Shown here in pieces: positions 11,484 to 22,190 of a stretch of 64,000 bases of DNA; the stretch's first letter is position 1; each line of letters begins with the position of its first letter. The DNA comes from Melieria omissa (lineage: Eukaryota; Arthropoda; Insecta; Diptera; Ulidiidae). The stretch is from NCBI GenBank assembly GCA_963971225.1, contig OZ020269.1, forward strand, positions 104,483,986-104,547,985. Direction: 5' to 3'. Made by a program: the position numbers and the translations under genes. The notes below the pieces were generated by a model, which had not been told where the DNA came from, ran no database searches, and worked only from the letters and a program-made list of their open reading frames with translations.

Positions 11484-12168
11484 ATGTATCTGTATCTGTA
11501 TCTGTATCTGTATCTGTATCTGTATCTGTATCTGTATCTGTATCTGTATCTGTATCTGTATCTGTATCTGTATCTGTATCTGTATCTGTATCTGTATCTG
11601 TATCTGTATCTGTATCTGTATCTGTATCTGTATCTGTATCTGTATCTGTATCTGTATCTGTATCTGTATCTGTATCTGTATCTGTATCTGTATCTGTATC
11701 TGTATCTGTATCTGTATCTGTATCTGTATCTGTATCTGTATCTGTATCTGTATCTGTATCTGTATCTGTATCTGTATCTGTATCTGTATCTGTATCTGTG
11801 TCTGTATCTGTATCTGTATCTGTATCTGTATCTGTATCTGTATCTGTATCTGTATCTGTATCTGTATCTGTATCTGTATCTGTATCTGTATCTGTATCTG
11901 TATCTGTATCTGTATCTGTATCTGTATCTGTATCTGTATCTGTATCTGTATATGTATCTGTATATGTATCTGTATCTGTATCTGTATCTGTATCTGTATC
12001 TGTATCTGTATCTGTATCTGTATCTGTATCTGTATCTGTATCTGTATCTGTATCTGTATCTGTATCTGTATCTGTATCTGTATCTGTATCTGTATCTGTA
12101 TCTGTATCTGTATCTGTATCTGTATCTGTATCTGTATCTGTATCTGTATCTGTATCTGTATCTGTATC
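11484..12168. repeat. (TGTATC)n hexanucleotide array, about 114 copies
   Basis: About 685 bp of near-perfect TGTATC, probably derived from the adjacent TATC array. There is a TGTGTC variant near 11800 and TATATG variants near 11950-11965. Because six is a multiple of three it is open in several frames (poly Ser-Val, poly Tyr-Leu), but there is no evidence that it is translated. Confidence 0.97.
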
Positions 12169-12783
12169 TATCTATTTATGCAATACAACTCACGACTCTT
12201 TCGGCATTTACATGTGAAGTGTGTGCAATAACATAGATATTTATTATCTTATCTGCTGGCACTTGAATATGTGTGCAATCCATACACTAAACGTAAGCGA
12301 TTATGACAAATTTTGTGCAAATAATGTGTTTTGTTTTGTTTTAAATTGCTTAGGTTTACGAGCATTTGAAGTGTTGTGATCGTGCATTGAATGCTTACAA
12401 TGATTTAGCAGTTAAGAACTTTGGCCCACACTTGTTTTGCGATGTCACTTAATTCCAATAAATAATTCTTGTCTTGTAATTCATGTAACCAGCACATAAT
12501 TTGCTAATCGAACGAACCAACAACGATTTATTTCGTTCAACGAGATAATTTTAAATAAATTAAAAATTTGGAATTTGTATTTTTGTATACAATGATTGTT
12601 GTTTTTATTTGATCTAATTAAACTTAAATTACAAAATTAAACACTTTCATTTTCTACGTCTTTTTGAATTATTTATCTAAAGTCCTCTTAAAAGCTTAAC
12701 ACTTTGATTGTAAATCGATGCGGCATCTTCTTCAGTTAAAATTGTCGCCGAATAATGTCAGTCAATTCAAACTACAGCAACAA
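12169..12783. other. Intergenic DNA with overlapping GATA sites
   Basis: No gene is seen. TTATCT occurs twice in overlap at 12244-12254. TTTATT at about 12604-12609 could be the minus-strand poly(A) signal of gene B. Confidence 0.45.
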
Positions 12784-12909
12784 CTACAGTATGTTACAGC
12801 AGCAGATGCAAGGACCGCGTGGTGGTTCATGATGGTGCGGCGGCGGTCCATGGTGATGCGGTCCACCGTGTCCAGGCCCATGTCCGCCTGGTGGTTGTGG
12901 TGGTGGCAT
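12784..12909 (-). CDS. Small His/Pro/Gly-rich peptide B with C-terminal CCCNIL
   Basis: A 41-aa protein. MPPPQPPGGHGPGHGGP is followed by HHHG, PPP and HHHEPP blocks and the tail RGPCICCCNIL. The tail shares CCNIL with gene A, and the DNA around the stop codon (ATGTTACAGCAG on the plus strand and the following bases) is nearly the same, so A and B are paralogues. B has fewer His repeats but four Cys in its last eight residues. CNIL is a candidate geranylgeranylation CaaX box with two or three upstream Cys as possible palmitoylation sites. It is too short to be predicted by length, but the paralogy and the shared upstream block support it as a real gene. Function unknown; metal binding is an inference. 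Confidence 0.72.
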   Translation of the reverse strand: MPPPQPPGGHGPGHGGPHHHGPPPHHHEPPRGPCICCCNIL

Positions 12910-13110
12910 ACTTCTACTGACTTGTTTAATTTTTCCAACACGAATTAATGCTGTCACAAGCAGACCGCAAAATACAATGCAGCACAGTCCTCATCGGTAC
13001 AACGCGCTCTGAAATACTAAACTACAAACTGTGGCATAGAGATTTATGCGTATTTTACTCATGTTCGATGGCTTGTTTACCAATTTATGCCAAGTACCCG
13101 TGTCAACATA

Positions 13111-13175
13111 TGATAACATTTTTCGGTGGTATTATCTAATCGGTATTTGGGCGATGAATCATTTATGGTCGCGCT
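13111..13175 (-). promoter_or_regulatory. GATA sites and conserved upstream block of gene B
   Basis: TGATAA at 13111-13116 and TTATCT at 13132-13137 are WGATAR matches. The second lies in the 43-bp block conserved with 11096-11138 upstream of gene A. The block ends about 265 bp upstream of the gene B start codon. Confidence 0.6.
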
Positions 13176-13789
13176 ACGTGTGTGTGGGTTGGAACAACAT
13201 TCGCTAGAACCAAGTTTAGTGGCTATGGTGAATGTTTTTATTTTAATGTTTTTCAGTGACTCACTGAGAATCATTGACGAACTAAGTTTAAATAGTTTTT
13301 GTAGCAATGCTTCATATGTCGATGGAGATTACACAAAAGATGAAAATCAGAAGATTTACTTGAGAAAAATATTGTAGTAGCTCATAGTTAAATGAACTTG
13401 CAAAATTATACTAAAAAAACCAAAATAGTGGGTCGAAAGTGAATTGTATTGGCAATAGGTTCAAATTCACATTTTTGTGTCCGATTCTGCACCAAAATAA
13501 GATATGATAATGATAATGTGATGGGGGACAAGAGGGCTGAAAGACCTCTATAGCATTCAATTCTTTTGGACCAATGTACTATGCCCAACAGAAATGGTAG
13601 CAAATAGGAAAGAGATGGGAGAGAGACAGATTCATGTAAGGAGTTAAAGGTATTCACTCTTCCAGAATTTGGTAGTTTCTTTAAGGAACCTGAGGAGATC
13701 AGTGAGAGAATGCAAATTCGCATCCTTGAGGCAAGATTTGCATTAGGGATTCATTGATGTCATATTTGCCATGTATTGTGTCTTGTGAT
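13176..13789. other. Intergenic stretch
   Basis: No gene is supported. The open frames here have no recognisable domain or biased composition. Confidence 0.35.
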
Positions 13790-14350
13790 TTCACAGACCT
13801 TTTCTCTTTAATCGAAGATAAAGTCAACTCTCTCCGTATTCGGTGTTTTCATAAAATACTATTATGTAGAATTTAGCTTCAGACCATTTCCCTTCGCAAG
13901 TATTACTCCAAATCTGATATACAAAGTCCGCTCTCTGTTTATTCGGTATTTTCACAAAACACTTTGTGATTCTTTAGAATTCCACTCCAAACTATTTCAA
14001 ATAAAATACAAAAACTCTGTTCTTCGTTTATTGAGTGTTTTCACAATACAGATTTCTATTCTATTGAAATCCACTTCGGGAAATTTCAAATAAAATGCAG
14101 AAAGTCTTCTCTTCATTTATTCGGTGTTTTCAGAATACAGTTTGCTATTCTGTAAAATTTCACTCCAGACTAGTTCAAATAAAATACAGAAAGCCTGCTC
14201 TTGTTTATTGGGTGTTTTCCCAATTAATTTTGCTAGTCTGTAGAACTTCACTCCAGACTATTTTAAATTAAATAAAGAAAGTCTGCTCTTCGTTTATTTG
14301 GCGTTTTCAGACAACAGTTTGCTTTTTTGTAGAAATCCACTTCGGAAAAA
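13790..14350. repeat. Minisatellite of about 89-bp units, six copies
   Basis: The landmark TTTATTCGGTGTTTTCA (with variants) recurs near 13836, 13937, 14026, 14114, 14202 and 14292. Most spacings are 88-90 bp (the first is about 100). Each unit also carries TCTGTAGAATTTCACTCCAGAC-like and TTTCAAATAAAATACAGAAA-like segments. Copies differ by roughly 10-20 percent, so the array is old. Confidence 0.85.
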
Positions 14351-15352
14351 TTCCTTTTTGTTAGCATTGCTTTAAATAAAATCCAATCTTCTAAAAAGAT
14401 CTACTAATCTAAGATGTTCTTTCGAAGAACAAATATACATTGTTCAGCCAAACAACAAAAAGACCGTATTCTACCAAAGAACAAGGAGGAGATATTCATT
14501 CTTTACTCTGAATGAATGAATGGGCCTATAGAGCATAGATTTTATCCAACTTCTTCTAAGCGAATGGACAACACTTTAAAGCAAATATTGTCTGTTTTGG
14601 CCCATGGAACATTAAACGATCTAAACATTGCACAAAGTATAAAATGGTTTGTATCAAACCAGGAGTCGGGGACTTCTTCGAATTCGTTTCCGACACTGAG
14701 TTCACTTGCTCTTGGATAAGTCAAATGTGTGCTAACCTAACTTAACCAACCCATGTTAGTCTTAGCCTCATACATGGAGTATTTTGAAGGTTGATAAAAT
14801 TTAATATAACTTGAAAAGTTATTTAAAGATACAATTTTTTTATAATTTGTAAAATTTATAACAAAAATTATCGGTTTGCTTGATGCAACGATTGTTCATT
14901 GACTCGTGGAGTGCGTTATGCAGTTGGGGAAATTGTATCTATCATTCCTCATTAGTTGCCATCAATCAGAAACGCTTTACGGACATAATTCCGAACAAAT
15001 ACACACACACTACTATTGTCATATCTGGATTGTTTTGACTGTCAGATGTATAATGAATAACAACAGACACAATGATTTGCTAAGCAAACACCTCGAACAT
15101 CGAATATCAAGCAAACGCTTTGACAAATTATTTTCCATAGACTTAAAGTGGCTTTACGAGAAATCTGATTTTTATTCATCGTTTTTATATAAAAAGTTTT
15201 TATTTTTTAATTTCATACATTGAAAATACAATTGAGTTTAATGTAAAATATATCTTTACACAAACACATACATCAATGTTATAAATGCGAAAAAAATTTT
15301 AGTAAGGTACACTTTTCACAGCTTTTCAATGGTTTCAATGCGAGTGCGCTCC
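14351..15352. other. Intergenic stretch
   Basis: No supported gene. A CTAACCTAACTTAACC motif lies at about 14732. TTTATT near 15200 on the plus strand may be the minus-strand poly(A) signal for gene C. Confidence 0.35.
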
Positions 15353-15616
15353 TCAGCAGTGATGGTGATGGTGGTGATGCTGATCGTAGTGATGGTCATG
15401 CGATCCGTGATGGTGATGTTGATGCGATCCGTGGTGATCATGATGGTGGTGTGGCTCGTAACGTGGCGGATCGCAGTGATAATGATGCGGCGGCGGTCCG
15501 AAATGCTGATGCGGCGGAGCGCAGTGTGGGCCTGGTCCGTGGTGTTGTCCTTGGACAACCACCACTGGTGGTGTGTATCCCTGAGGCGCTCCGTAACGCA
15601 AATCGTAGTGCGACAT
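15353..15616 (-). CDS. Small His-rich protein C, single terminal Cys
   Basis: An 87-aa protein. The N-terminal third (MSHYDLRYGAPQGYTPP, then VVVV) is not repetitive. The middle has GPPPHHYHCDPP-like blocks and the C-terminal third is almost only His, Asp, Gly, Ser and Tyr, ending in seven His and one Cys directly before TGA. It contains three Cys in total. The composition suggests a metal-binding peptide. There is no clear signal peptide or membrane segment. It starts with MS, as does gene D, and both end in His-Cys, so the two may be related. A TATA-like box at 15731-15740 and a tight GATA cluster lie upstream. I recognise no named orthologue. Confidence 0.78.
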   Translation of the reverse strand: MSHYDLRYGAPQGYTPPVVVVQGQHHGPGPHCAPPHQHFGPPPHHYHCDPPRYEPHHHHDHHGSHQHHHHGSHDHHYDQHHHHHHHC

Positions 15617-15730
15617 TTTATTTAGTTTATTATATATTTTCTACTAGTTTTGTAGCAAATGTTTTTTTATATTCACTGTAATGCTGTATTGCTTGAAAGA
15701 CTACTGCGCCAGTCACTGCCCATTCACTGT

Positions 15731-15811
15731 AATATATATCAATTGACAATGCTTGCGAATTTGCACTTTTATCGATAAGTAAATATAGCATGCATTATCT
15801 TATCAGATAAG
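15731..15811 (-). promoter_or_regulatory. Promoter of gene C: TATA and triple GATA cluster
   Basis: On the minus strand TATATATT at about 15731-15740 is a TATA-like box about 115 bp before the start codon. TTATCT (15795-15800), CTTATCA (15799-15805) and AGATAAG (15805-15811) form three overlapping or abutting GATA motifs in alternating orientation within 17 bp. Confidence 0.6.
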
Positions 15812-16784
15812 GCATTGTGCGATTTCCCATATAATAATTTATTAGCTGTTCTATTTGTGTTTCAGTATGAAACTGTGGCGAAACTGATTAATCAGCAAAT
15901 CGATGTGTAAACAAAAAGTTTTAGGTTTTCACAGAAAATGTTAATTTCAATTGAATTTAGTAAGCACTAGTGCCTTAGTTGGGTGTTGGTTGGGTCTTAG
16001 TTGGCATTTACAGAAACACTTTAAAAAGATCAACATGCACTTCGATACGCTGACATGCGTCACTGCGTTTCATAGAAAAATCACCGCGCGATTATAAAAT
16101 TGACGGGATATCCGGGTTATTCAATGCAATGAAATAGTGTTCAATGTGTTTTAAAAGTTTGAGTGCCCAAAAGTATGCATGTCTTTTATAGAAAAGTGAA
16201 CTCTATATTAGTGTAAGAATCTGATTTGCTGTCAACTGGAAGTTACTTATTAAACTAAAATTGCTTCTAAATAAGTTGACTACTCTGAGTTCCAGATTAA
16301 AAGTTGAGAAAAAGAATGACCACATCTGTTCACTTTTGAGCTTAGCTACCATAGAGAGAACGAGGTCTTATGGCCAGATAAGTACATAAGTGCCATAGAG
16401 GAGTTGAACATCTCACAATGGGCTGTCCATATTTAAGACAGACATTTATAGTCGAAAATCCCTATGCAACACTGTTTTAATTCTGAAATTCCGAAATTGA
16501 AATTATTTGTATGAAGTCAATTGAAAATATGAATAAATTCTAACAAGTAAAAAACACAGCCATCTAACTAGTCGAGTATAAATGGGTACGTCAGACCCAC
16601 ATAAACTTATTTTCGTGCTCACATACTTACGTAAACTTACTTACGAACTCAGTGTCTCAGTGTTTTCTCTCCGCTTCAATCGCTCAAATATTACTTTTAA
16701 TTTTATTAAAATTTTAATTTTTTTTCTTTTATTTAAAATAATAGTAAATACAAGTGGCAAATGATACTTGTTGGCTAGCAGTGA
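15812..16784. other. Intergenic stretch with a short LINE-tail remnant
   Basis: No gene. At about 16355-16395 the sequence CTTATGGCCAGATAAGTACA resembles the end of the truncated LINEs at 39.9 and 49.0 kb (TTATGGCCAG followed by TAAG repeats). TTTATT at 16728-16733 (AATAAA on the minus strand) is a likely poly(A) signal for gene D, about 50 bp after its stop. Confidence 0.45.
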
Positions 16785-17174
16785 TTAGCAGTGCTGATGA
16801 TGCGGCGGTGACGATGATCCGTGATGATGAGGTGGGGGTCCGTGATGATGAGGTGGGTGTCCGTGATGCGGCGCTGGTGGCGGGCAATGATGGTGTGGCG
16901 GTGGTCCGTGATGCGGCGGCGGTGACGGTCCGTGATGATGATATGGTGGTCCGTGATGATGAGGTGGGTGTTCGTGATGTGGCGGTGGTGACGGCCAATG
17001 ATGGTGTGGCGGTGGTCCGTGATGCGGCGGTGGTGGCGATCCGTGATGGTGAGGTGGGGGTCCGTGATGATGAGGTGGGTGTCCGTGATGTGGCGGTGGT
17101 GGCGGGCAATGATGGTGTGGCGGTGATCCGTGATGATGCGGCGGTCCGCAGTGTGGTGGCCCGTGGTATGACAT
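16785..17174 (-). CDS. His/Pro-rich repeat protein D
   Basis: A 129-aa protein made of PPHHHG-type blocks with little else. After a 21-aa start (MSYHGPPHCGPPHHHGSPPHH) there are two full units of 37 aa and a third partial one (beginning at about residues 22, 59 and 96), typified by HCPPPPPHHGHPPHHHGPPP; Cys at the second position is replaced by Trp in the middle unit. The chain ends QHC before TAA. Four Cys are spread along the chain. The 111-bp units point to expansion by tandem duplication. There is no signal peptide. The ATG at 17174 is preferred over upstream in-frame ATGs because a TATATATT box lies at about 17278-17285 and the predicted start of transcription is near 17250. Likely metal-binding by composition; the function is not known. 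Confidence 0.78.
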   Translation of the reverse strand: MSYHGPPHCGPPHHHGSPPHHHCPPPPPHHGHPPHHHGPPPHHHGSPPPPHHGPPPHHHWPSPPPHHEHPPHHHGPPYHHHGPSPPPHHGPPPHHHCPPPAPHHGHPPHHHGPPPHHHGSSSPPHHQHC

Positions 17175-17274
17175 TTTCGATTCGCTTTGTAGCACTGTTT
17201 TAAATATTGCGAACTGCCAATTAACTGGCACTATGGCTATTTTTGTGACAATGCCATTCAAGTGCGCCATTCTG

Positions 17275-17346
17275 CCAATATATATCGGATTGTGTGCAAA
17301 CATTTTTACTACAATATTCGTTTAATAAAGATTCCTAATCTTATCG
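17275..17346 (-). promoter_or_regulatory. Promoter of gene D: TATA-like box and GATA motif
   Basis: Minus-strand CCGATATATATTGG at about 17274-17287 resembles a TATA box. CTTATCG at 17340-17346 (CGATAAG on the minus strand) is a GATA core with a non-consensus first base. Confidence 0.4.
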
Positions 17347-17830
17347 ACTATAATAAACTTTCGTTAGCTATTCCGGAACTAACTAGTTAGCCGCGAAATT
17401 ACATATGACGCATACCAAACAATCATATGTATGTATAGATATAGTGTGGTGTATATGTATGTATGTATGTATTTAAGGGGACTTTTTAATTGAAAAGCAG
17501 TCTGAAGCCAGCAGAAATCCCAATCATAAAGATTTTTAATTTATTATTCCGTCATTATTGACTGTTAATTGTTGTTGTTAACATGTAGGCAGTGTTAGTG
17601 GCGATAAAACATATAAAAAGATCTAAGAAAATAGTGGAAATAGTAAACAAATACGCCAAATTAGTTAAATTAAAAAATATAAAATAGAAAATATAAAAAC
17701 AATGACAAAACAAAAAACCACAAAACAAAACAGAATGCAATCAAAATGCAAACTAAGAAAGAAGAACTTTGAAAGAGAAACAAATTTAGATGTATGAATC
17801 ATCAGACTGAGATCAAAACCATTCATACAA
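17347..17830. other. Intergenic stretch
   Basis: No gene; a short (TATG)n tract at about 17455-17473 and AT-rich DNA. Confidence 0.35.
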
Positions 17831-18650
17831 CATTCCATACCTGACATATTTTGGTCCTGAAATTTCAAAATAGAAAATGTAGTTAAAAGAAGACAATTTT
17901 TCTCTTTCATTTGATACCCATGTCTTCATTATTGCACAATCGCAAATATTTAAAAAAAATATTAAAAAAAAATTTAAATGTGTATATCCTTACAATTTTA
18001 AAGCCCTTTAAGAAGGTTTTTGGGTCAGAAAATGTAATACTGACTATGCCAGCATACTATAAATGATCTCTAGTTTCATATCTATATCAACATTTGGATG
18101 GGTCTCGGAAAATTAAAAAAATGTGTTCCCACGGTGTAATAAATGTAAAGTTGGTATTTTCACTCAGTGCATCATAACTCTGTCATTTTTCTTTCAATTC
18201 TATTCACGTTAGGCTTAATATTTGCTCAAATAATATATCTTTGATCTTAGATTTTAAAACCTGAGGAGATCTTTTATTTTATTTATAAAAAAACTATTCG
18301 AAAATTTATGATTTTTGAAATTGATCGAAAAAGTCACTTTTTTACAATTTTCACCGTCAGTAATTTCCCCAAAACTCATCTGATTTGGAGAATCTGTATA
18401 TATGGTTGGAAAGGTTAGTTAATTACCTTCTGAAAGACTGACCACATGTGTTAGCCGAATGGTTGGTTTACGAGATATGTGGTCATAACTGAAATAAAAG
18501 GAGAAAAACCTGTTTTTCGAAGAGTTTTCGAAAACGCTTCTTAAGAAAGTTTTTTGATTTTCAGTTTCGTGTTCAGCAGCCGAAGATTAGTCTAAAAAAT
18601 ACTTTTGTTTTTAGAAGCACGCGATGAAGACATTTTTTGTCGAGTAGTGT
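17831..18650 (-). repeat. Dispersed repeat, full-length-like copy of a palindromic family
   Basis: The minus strand matches the two halves 42093-42475 and 44046-44400 in order: shared landmarks are TCGACAAAAAATG, TAAAAACAAAAGTATTTT, CAAATCAGA and TCAAATGAAAGAGAAAAA. The last landmark also marks the related copies near 32.8, 37.9 and 46.5-47.2 kb. No coding potential, so it is probably a non-autonomous DNA element. Confidence 0.65.
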
Positions 18651-19176
18651 AATCAAATATATAAATTAAATACTTAAAAAAGAAACAAAACAAATTAAAT
18701 TAAATACAAATAAGAAATTAAAGTTTAAGTGGTTATTAAACATTTCTGATACTAAAAAAATATCTGTACTTGCGTCTCAAATGGACCTGATTTCCATGTC
18801 CTGGCTTATTGCCACCAACTTCAATTCGGCCCGAGAATGCAATGCCTGCCAGTGTCACTGTTCTGAGAAAAATCTGCCATCCAAATTTAAAAGCACCTGT
18901 CATTGCAGTTGGCTGCCAATGAACGACAAGTTGCGCGTGTCAAAAAGTTTGACAGTCACATTCTATGGCACAGCTTAACGGGAAGTCTTAAATTTTTACA
19001 TGTGCAGTTTTCAACTAACTATTACTTAACCCGATTTTCCATGGCATGAAATTAAAAATGTCACAATTTAAAACGACGCGAGGTGGCTGCCATCAGCCAA
19101 TGGAAGACCTGCTCGATGCTCATATTTTGCGTTCGTACGAGAATATTGTCTGCGGCGTAATGCCTCTCGCATATGC

Positions 19177-19208
<32 letters not shown>

Positions 19209-20600
19209 TATATATATTACGACGTGTCATTATGTTTTAATCAAGTTGAGTATTCAAAGTTTGCGATGTGTGACAACGACATTGGCTGCATGGCTTTTGC
19301 AGATGCTGCGGCTGCTCGTTGTTCGGCAGCGAACTGCAAGGTGCCGCCAGTAGTGTCGACGACGTCAACGGTGAACTCAATATTGCTGCCTGCTGCTGCT
19401 GCTAATATATTGCTATTTTATTAAAACTTTCGAAGCGCCACACACATACACACACAAACACACGTCAGCAATGACCCAGCAGCGCAACGTGTCCGAGGCC
19501 AAAGCATTGAATTACCAGCCAAAGCGTAGCGAATCCAAGTACCAGGTTGTTGTTTTCCTAGAATGTGAGCTAAGGTTTAGTTTGAAATCCGGTGAAGCAA
19601 ACCAAGCAGCGAAAATGGTTCACAACTAGGAATGTAATGGACATTTCAATCTGGGTTTGATTTTTTCAAAGATCTGCCTTCACTTTCGCACTCAATGTCC
19701 GCAACTGTTTCATGAAGACTGGTGCATTCGTATCGGCAAAATGAACTGAACAAATGAACTGAATTGAAAATGAAACCAATTGTCTATGCTCACAATAGTG
19801 CGTTGCATAACTTTCCTGCTGGGTGCGGTGCGCTCACCTGCGCCGGAAGCGGCTGCGTGTGTGGTGCAATATGGAGGAGCGAGCGCTGGTAAACGAGCAA
19901 CAACAAAGAAGGTGTAGCTAAAGAAATTAGCAAGAACTGTGGCACAGTAGCTGGTAGCTGAATGTAAGACAAAAAAGACATTCAACAACAACAACAACAG
20001 TGATGGAAAATCAGCAGCCAGTGTTAGCGATAGCAGCGACAGCGTCAGCCTTTCACGCACGGCTAACCCAGGTGTGTGTGCTATGTTCGTGTGCTTATGT
20101 GGTTGCTTGACAGCTACGTCGAGCTGCCAGCCAACGAGTCATTCTGCTAACAAACGAAGCGTACGTGTGCGCCGCTGCAAGGCAACGCTTACGCACAGGT
20201 TCCCTACAGCCGCCACCGCCCCTCACCCGCAGCTCGATCAGTCGACCATGTGTGCATGTGGCGCTGCGCTGCAAAGTCGCATGGTGTGGTGTGGTGTGCA
20301 ACATCGTGTGGCAGCTTCCTAATTAAACTTTAATTATGCTCCTTTCTATCATCGTTTCTTATGTTTTTGTTGTTGTAGTTCTTCTTCTTCTTCGTTGCAT
20401 GCTTATATTTTGCGCTTTTTTTTTCTTATTTATAATGTTACATTAACCAAGTTGAAGTATTACTTCCGTGTAAGAGCTGACTTGACAGCAACGAGGAGCA
20501 ACAACAACAATCAGCGAGAAATAACAGTCAACGTATTATGAGCAACAAAAACGAGAATGAAACCCATGTAGCGGGTGCTGCACCCAACAAATAACAGTTC
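18651..20600. other. Repeat-poor non-coding stretch
   Basis: No convincing exon. It contains (CATA)n and (TA)n at about 19178-19216, CACA tracts at 19440-19462, CAA/CTG-type tracts and a GC-richer island at about 19800-20330. It may be regulatory DNA. Confidence 0.35.
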
Positions 20601-21130
20601 AATGCTGATATTGAAAACCTACAGATTAGGGATTGCAATCCCAGGAAACCGGAATTTTTTTCGGGATTGAATATATTATTTTTATATATTATTTCAATCA
20701 AATAGATTTTATTTTTGCATCACTTAAATACAATTTTGTGTTATTATTTTAAAACTGAGAACAAAATATTCATAACAAATAACATAAAATTAATAACATA
20801 AAAATTTATGATGATTTATAATTTATTTATTTATATTTTATAACTTATTTAATTACCAAACTACCTGGCAATTCTTCTGATTCAAAATCAGTTAGAAGGA
20901 AAAATCGTATATAAATCTTCAAATACTTTTTAGAAGTTTTGGCTACGGTTTCCGCCATTTCAAAATAAATGTTAAATGCAGTGTGAGAAATACCAATAAT
21001 TCAAGTCTCCAATAGCTTAAAAGAGTTTTCCAGTCTAGAATTTCGAAAAAAATCGATTTTTTTAAATTTCATATTTTCAAAGTTTAGACCTTCAACCCTT
21101 TCGCTATTTTGTTGCCATATGGCATCTTGC
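20601..21130. other. AT-rich intergenic stretch
   Basis: No gene. At about 21096 the motif CCCTTTCGCTATTTTG recalls a TTAA/CCCTTTC element end, but I could not find a partner end. Confidence 0.35.
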
Positions 21131-21195
21131 TATTTTGTGGACGTCTGCAACCCCTATGGTTGCAAGAATACATTTTTTGTTGATCCTTAGAATAG

Positions 21196-21730
21196 TTCGA
21201 AGTTGAAGTGTAAGATGGCGCTGAGCGCGCTAAGTCTTTGTGCTGATATCACCCTTATCTGGGTTCCTGGCCATAGGAACATTGAAGGAAATGAAAGGTC
21301 GAACGAATTGGCGCCTCGCTTGACGCATCGCTGGATGTCCCAGTTTCGACGCCATTTGGAGGTGGAAGTCGCTGACTTCCTGTCGTACTTCGCGGGCGAT
21401 GTGGCCCTCCTACAATGAGCAGAGATCCCGCGAGCTTATCAACAAATCTCGCACGGACGTCGCTAGGCTTCCGGCGGTCATCACAGGCCACTGGACCATA
21501 GGTCCACATGCGGAGAGGCTAAGCATCCCCTTCAATACCCACTGAAGGAGCTGTGGGAATTTAGAGGAGAAAGAAACACCTAATCACTTCCTCTGTCATT
21601 GCCCAGCTTTGGCAAGGGCAAGATTTAAGTCCCTGTGGAACCACTTCCTTACTTGTTTGACCGAATGCTCGACAGTAAGTCTGGGGAACCTTCTTGGATA
21701 CCTAAATTCTACCGGGTGGATTTAGTCATA
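21196..21730 (+). pseudogene. LINE fragment: RNase H and C-terminal Cys/His part (LOA/I-like)
   Basis: One frame (from about 21203) reads ALSALSLCADITLIWVPGHR followed by NIEGNERSNELA, the C-terminal part of a retroelement RNase H domain. After a frameshift, a second frame reads INKSRTDVARLPAVITGHW and then a C-x-H-x-C motif (NHFLCHCPAL), as found at the ORF2 end of LOA/I-like non-LTR retrotransposons. The reading is broken by frameshifts and stops, and it is truncated at the 5' end. Confidence 0.7.
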
Positions 21731-22190
21731 CGACTAACCAGGCTTAGTTTCGGTGAGCATGTGGTATCAAAACGGCGTCTATGCGCTTATTGTGACTTGC
21801 AGGGGGCCAACTGTAAGTAAGCCACTTCAACCAACCAACCATAGTTTGAAATTTTAGGAAAAATACGAAATTAATAAACTGAATATTTAAGTATAAAGAA
21901 GAGCAGTATACACGTAAATGGTATATCTTGACATTGTAAAGGAGGAAGAAGCAGAAAAAATTGGAGAACTTTTTAATTTGACGTTTTCTTTCAGTTTAGA
22001 TACTTTTTTTTTCTTAATTTTCGCTGAAGTAAATGAAGAAATATTTAAGCTTTCGTTATGCGTAAAACAGTTTCATGTTTAAGTAATTATCACAGCCACA
22101 ACGATTGGTTGCTCTCATAGAAAAACACTCTAAAATACAGGATCCGTGTATAAAAACTAAAAAAATTTCTTATAAAATGTTGCTTATACA

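Noticed and set aside
13406..13723. 105-aa minus-strand frame
   Set aside because: No recognisable domain, no promoter motif; composition like the surrounding non-coding DNA.
15329..15681. Plus-strand frames (98 and 76 aa) over gene C
   Set aside because: Complement of His codons giving Met/Val/Asp-rich sequence; the minus strand has the promoter motifs and the terminal stop context.
16754..17203. 149-aa plus-strand frame with VRDDEVGVRD repeats
   Set aside because: Complement of the gene D repeat; no upstream promoter motif, whereas gene D has TATA and GATA motifs.
19710..20322. Overlapping frames of 63-116 aa on both strands in a GC-richer island
   Set aside because: No domain, no conserved start context and mutual overlap; regarded as non-coding.
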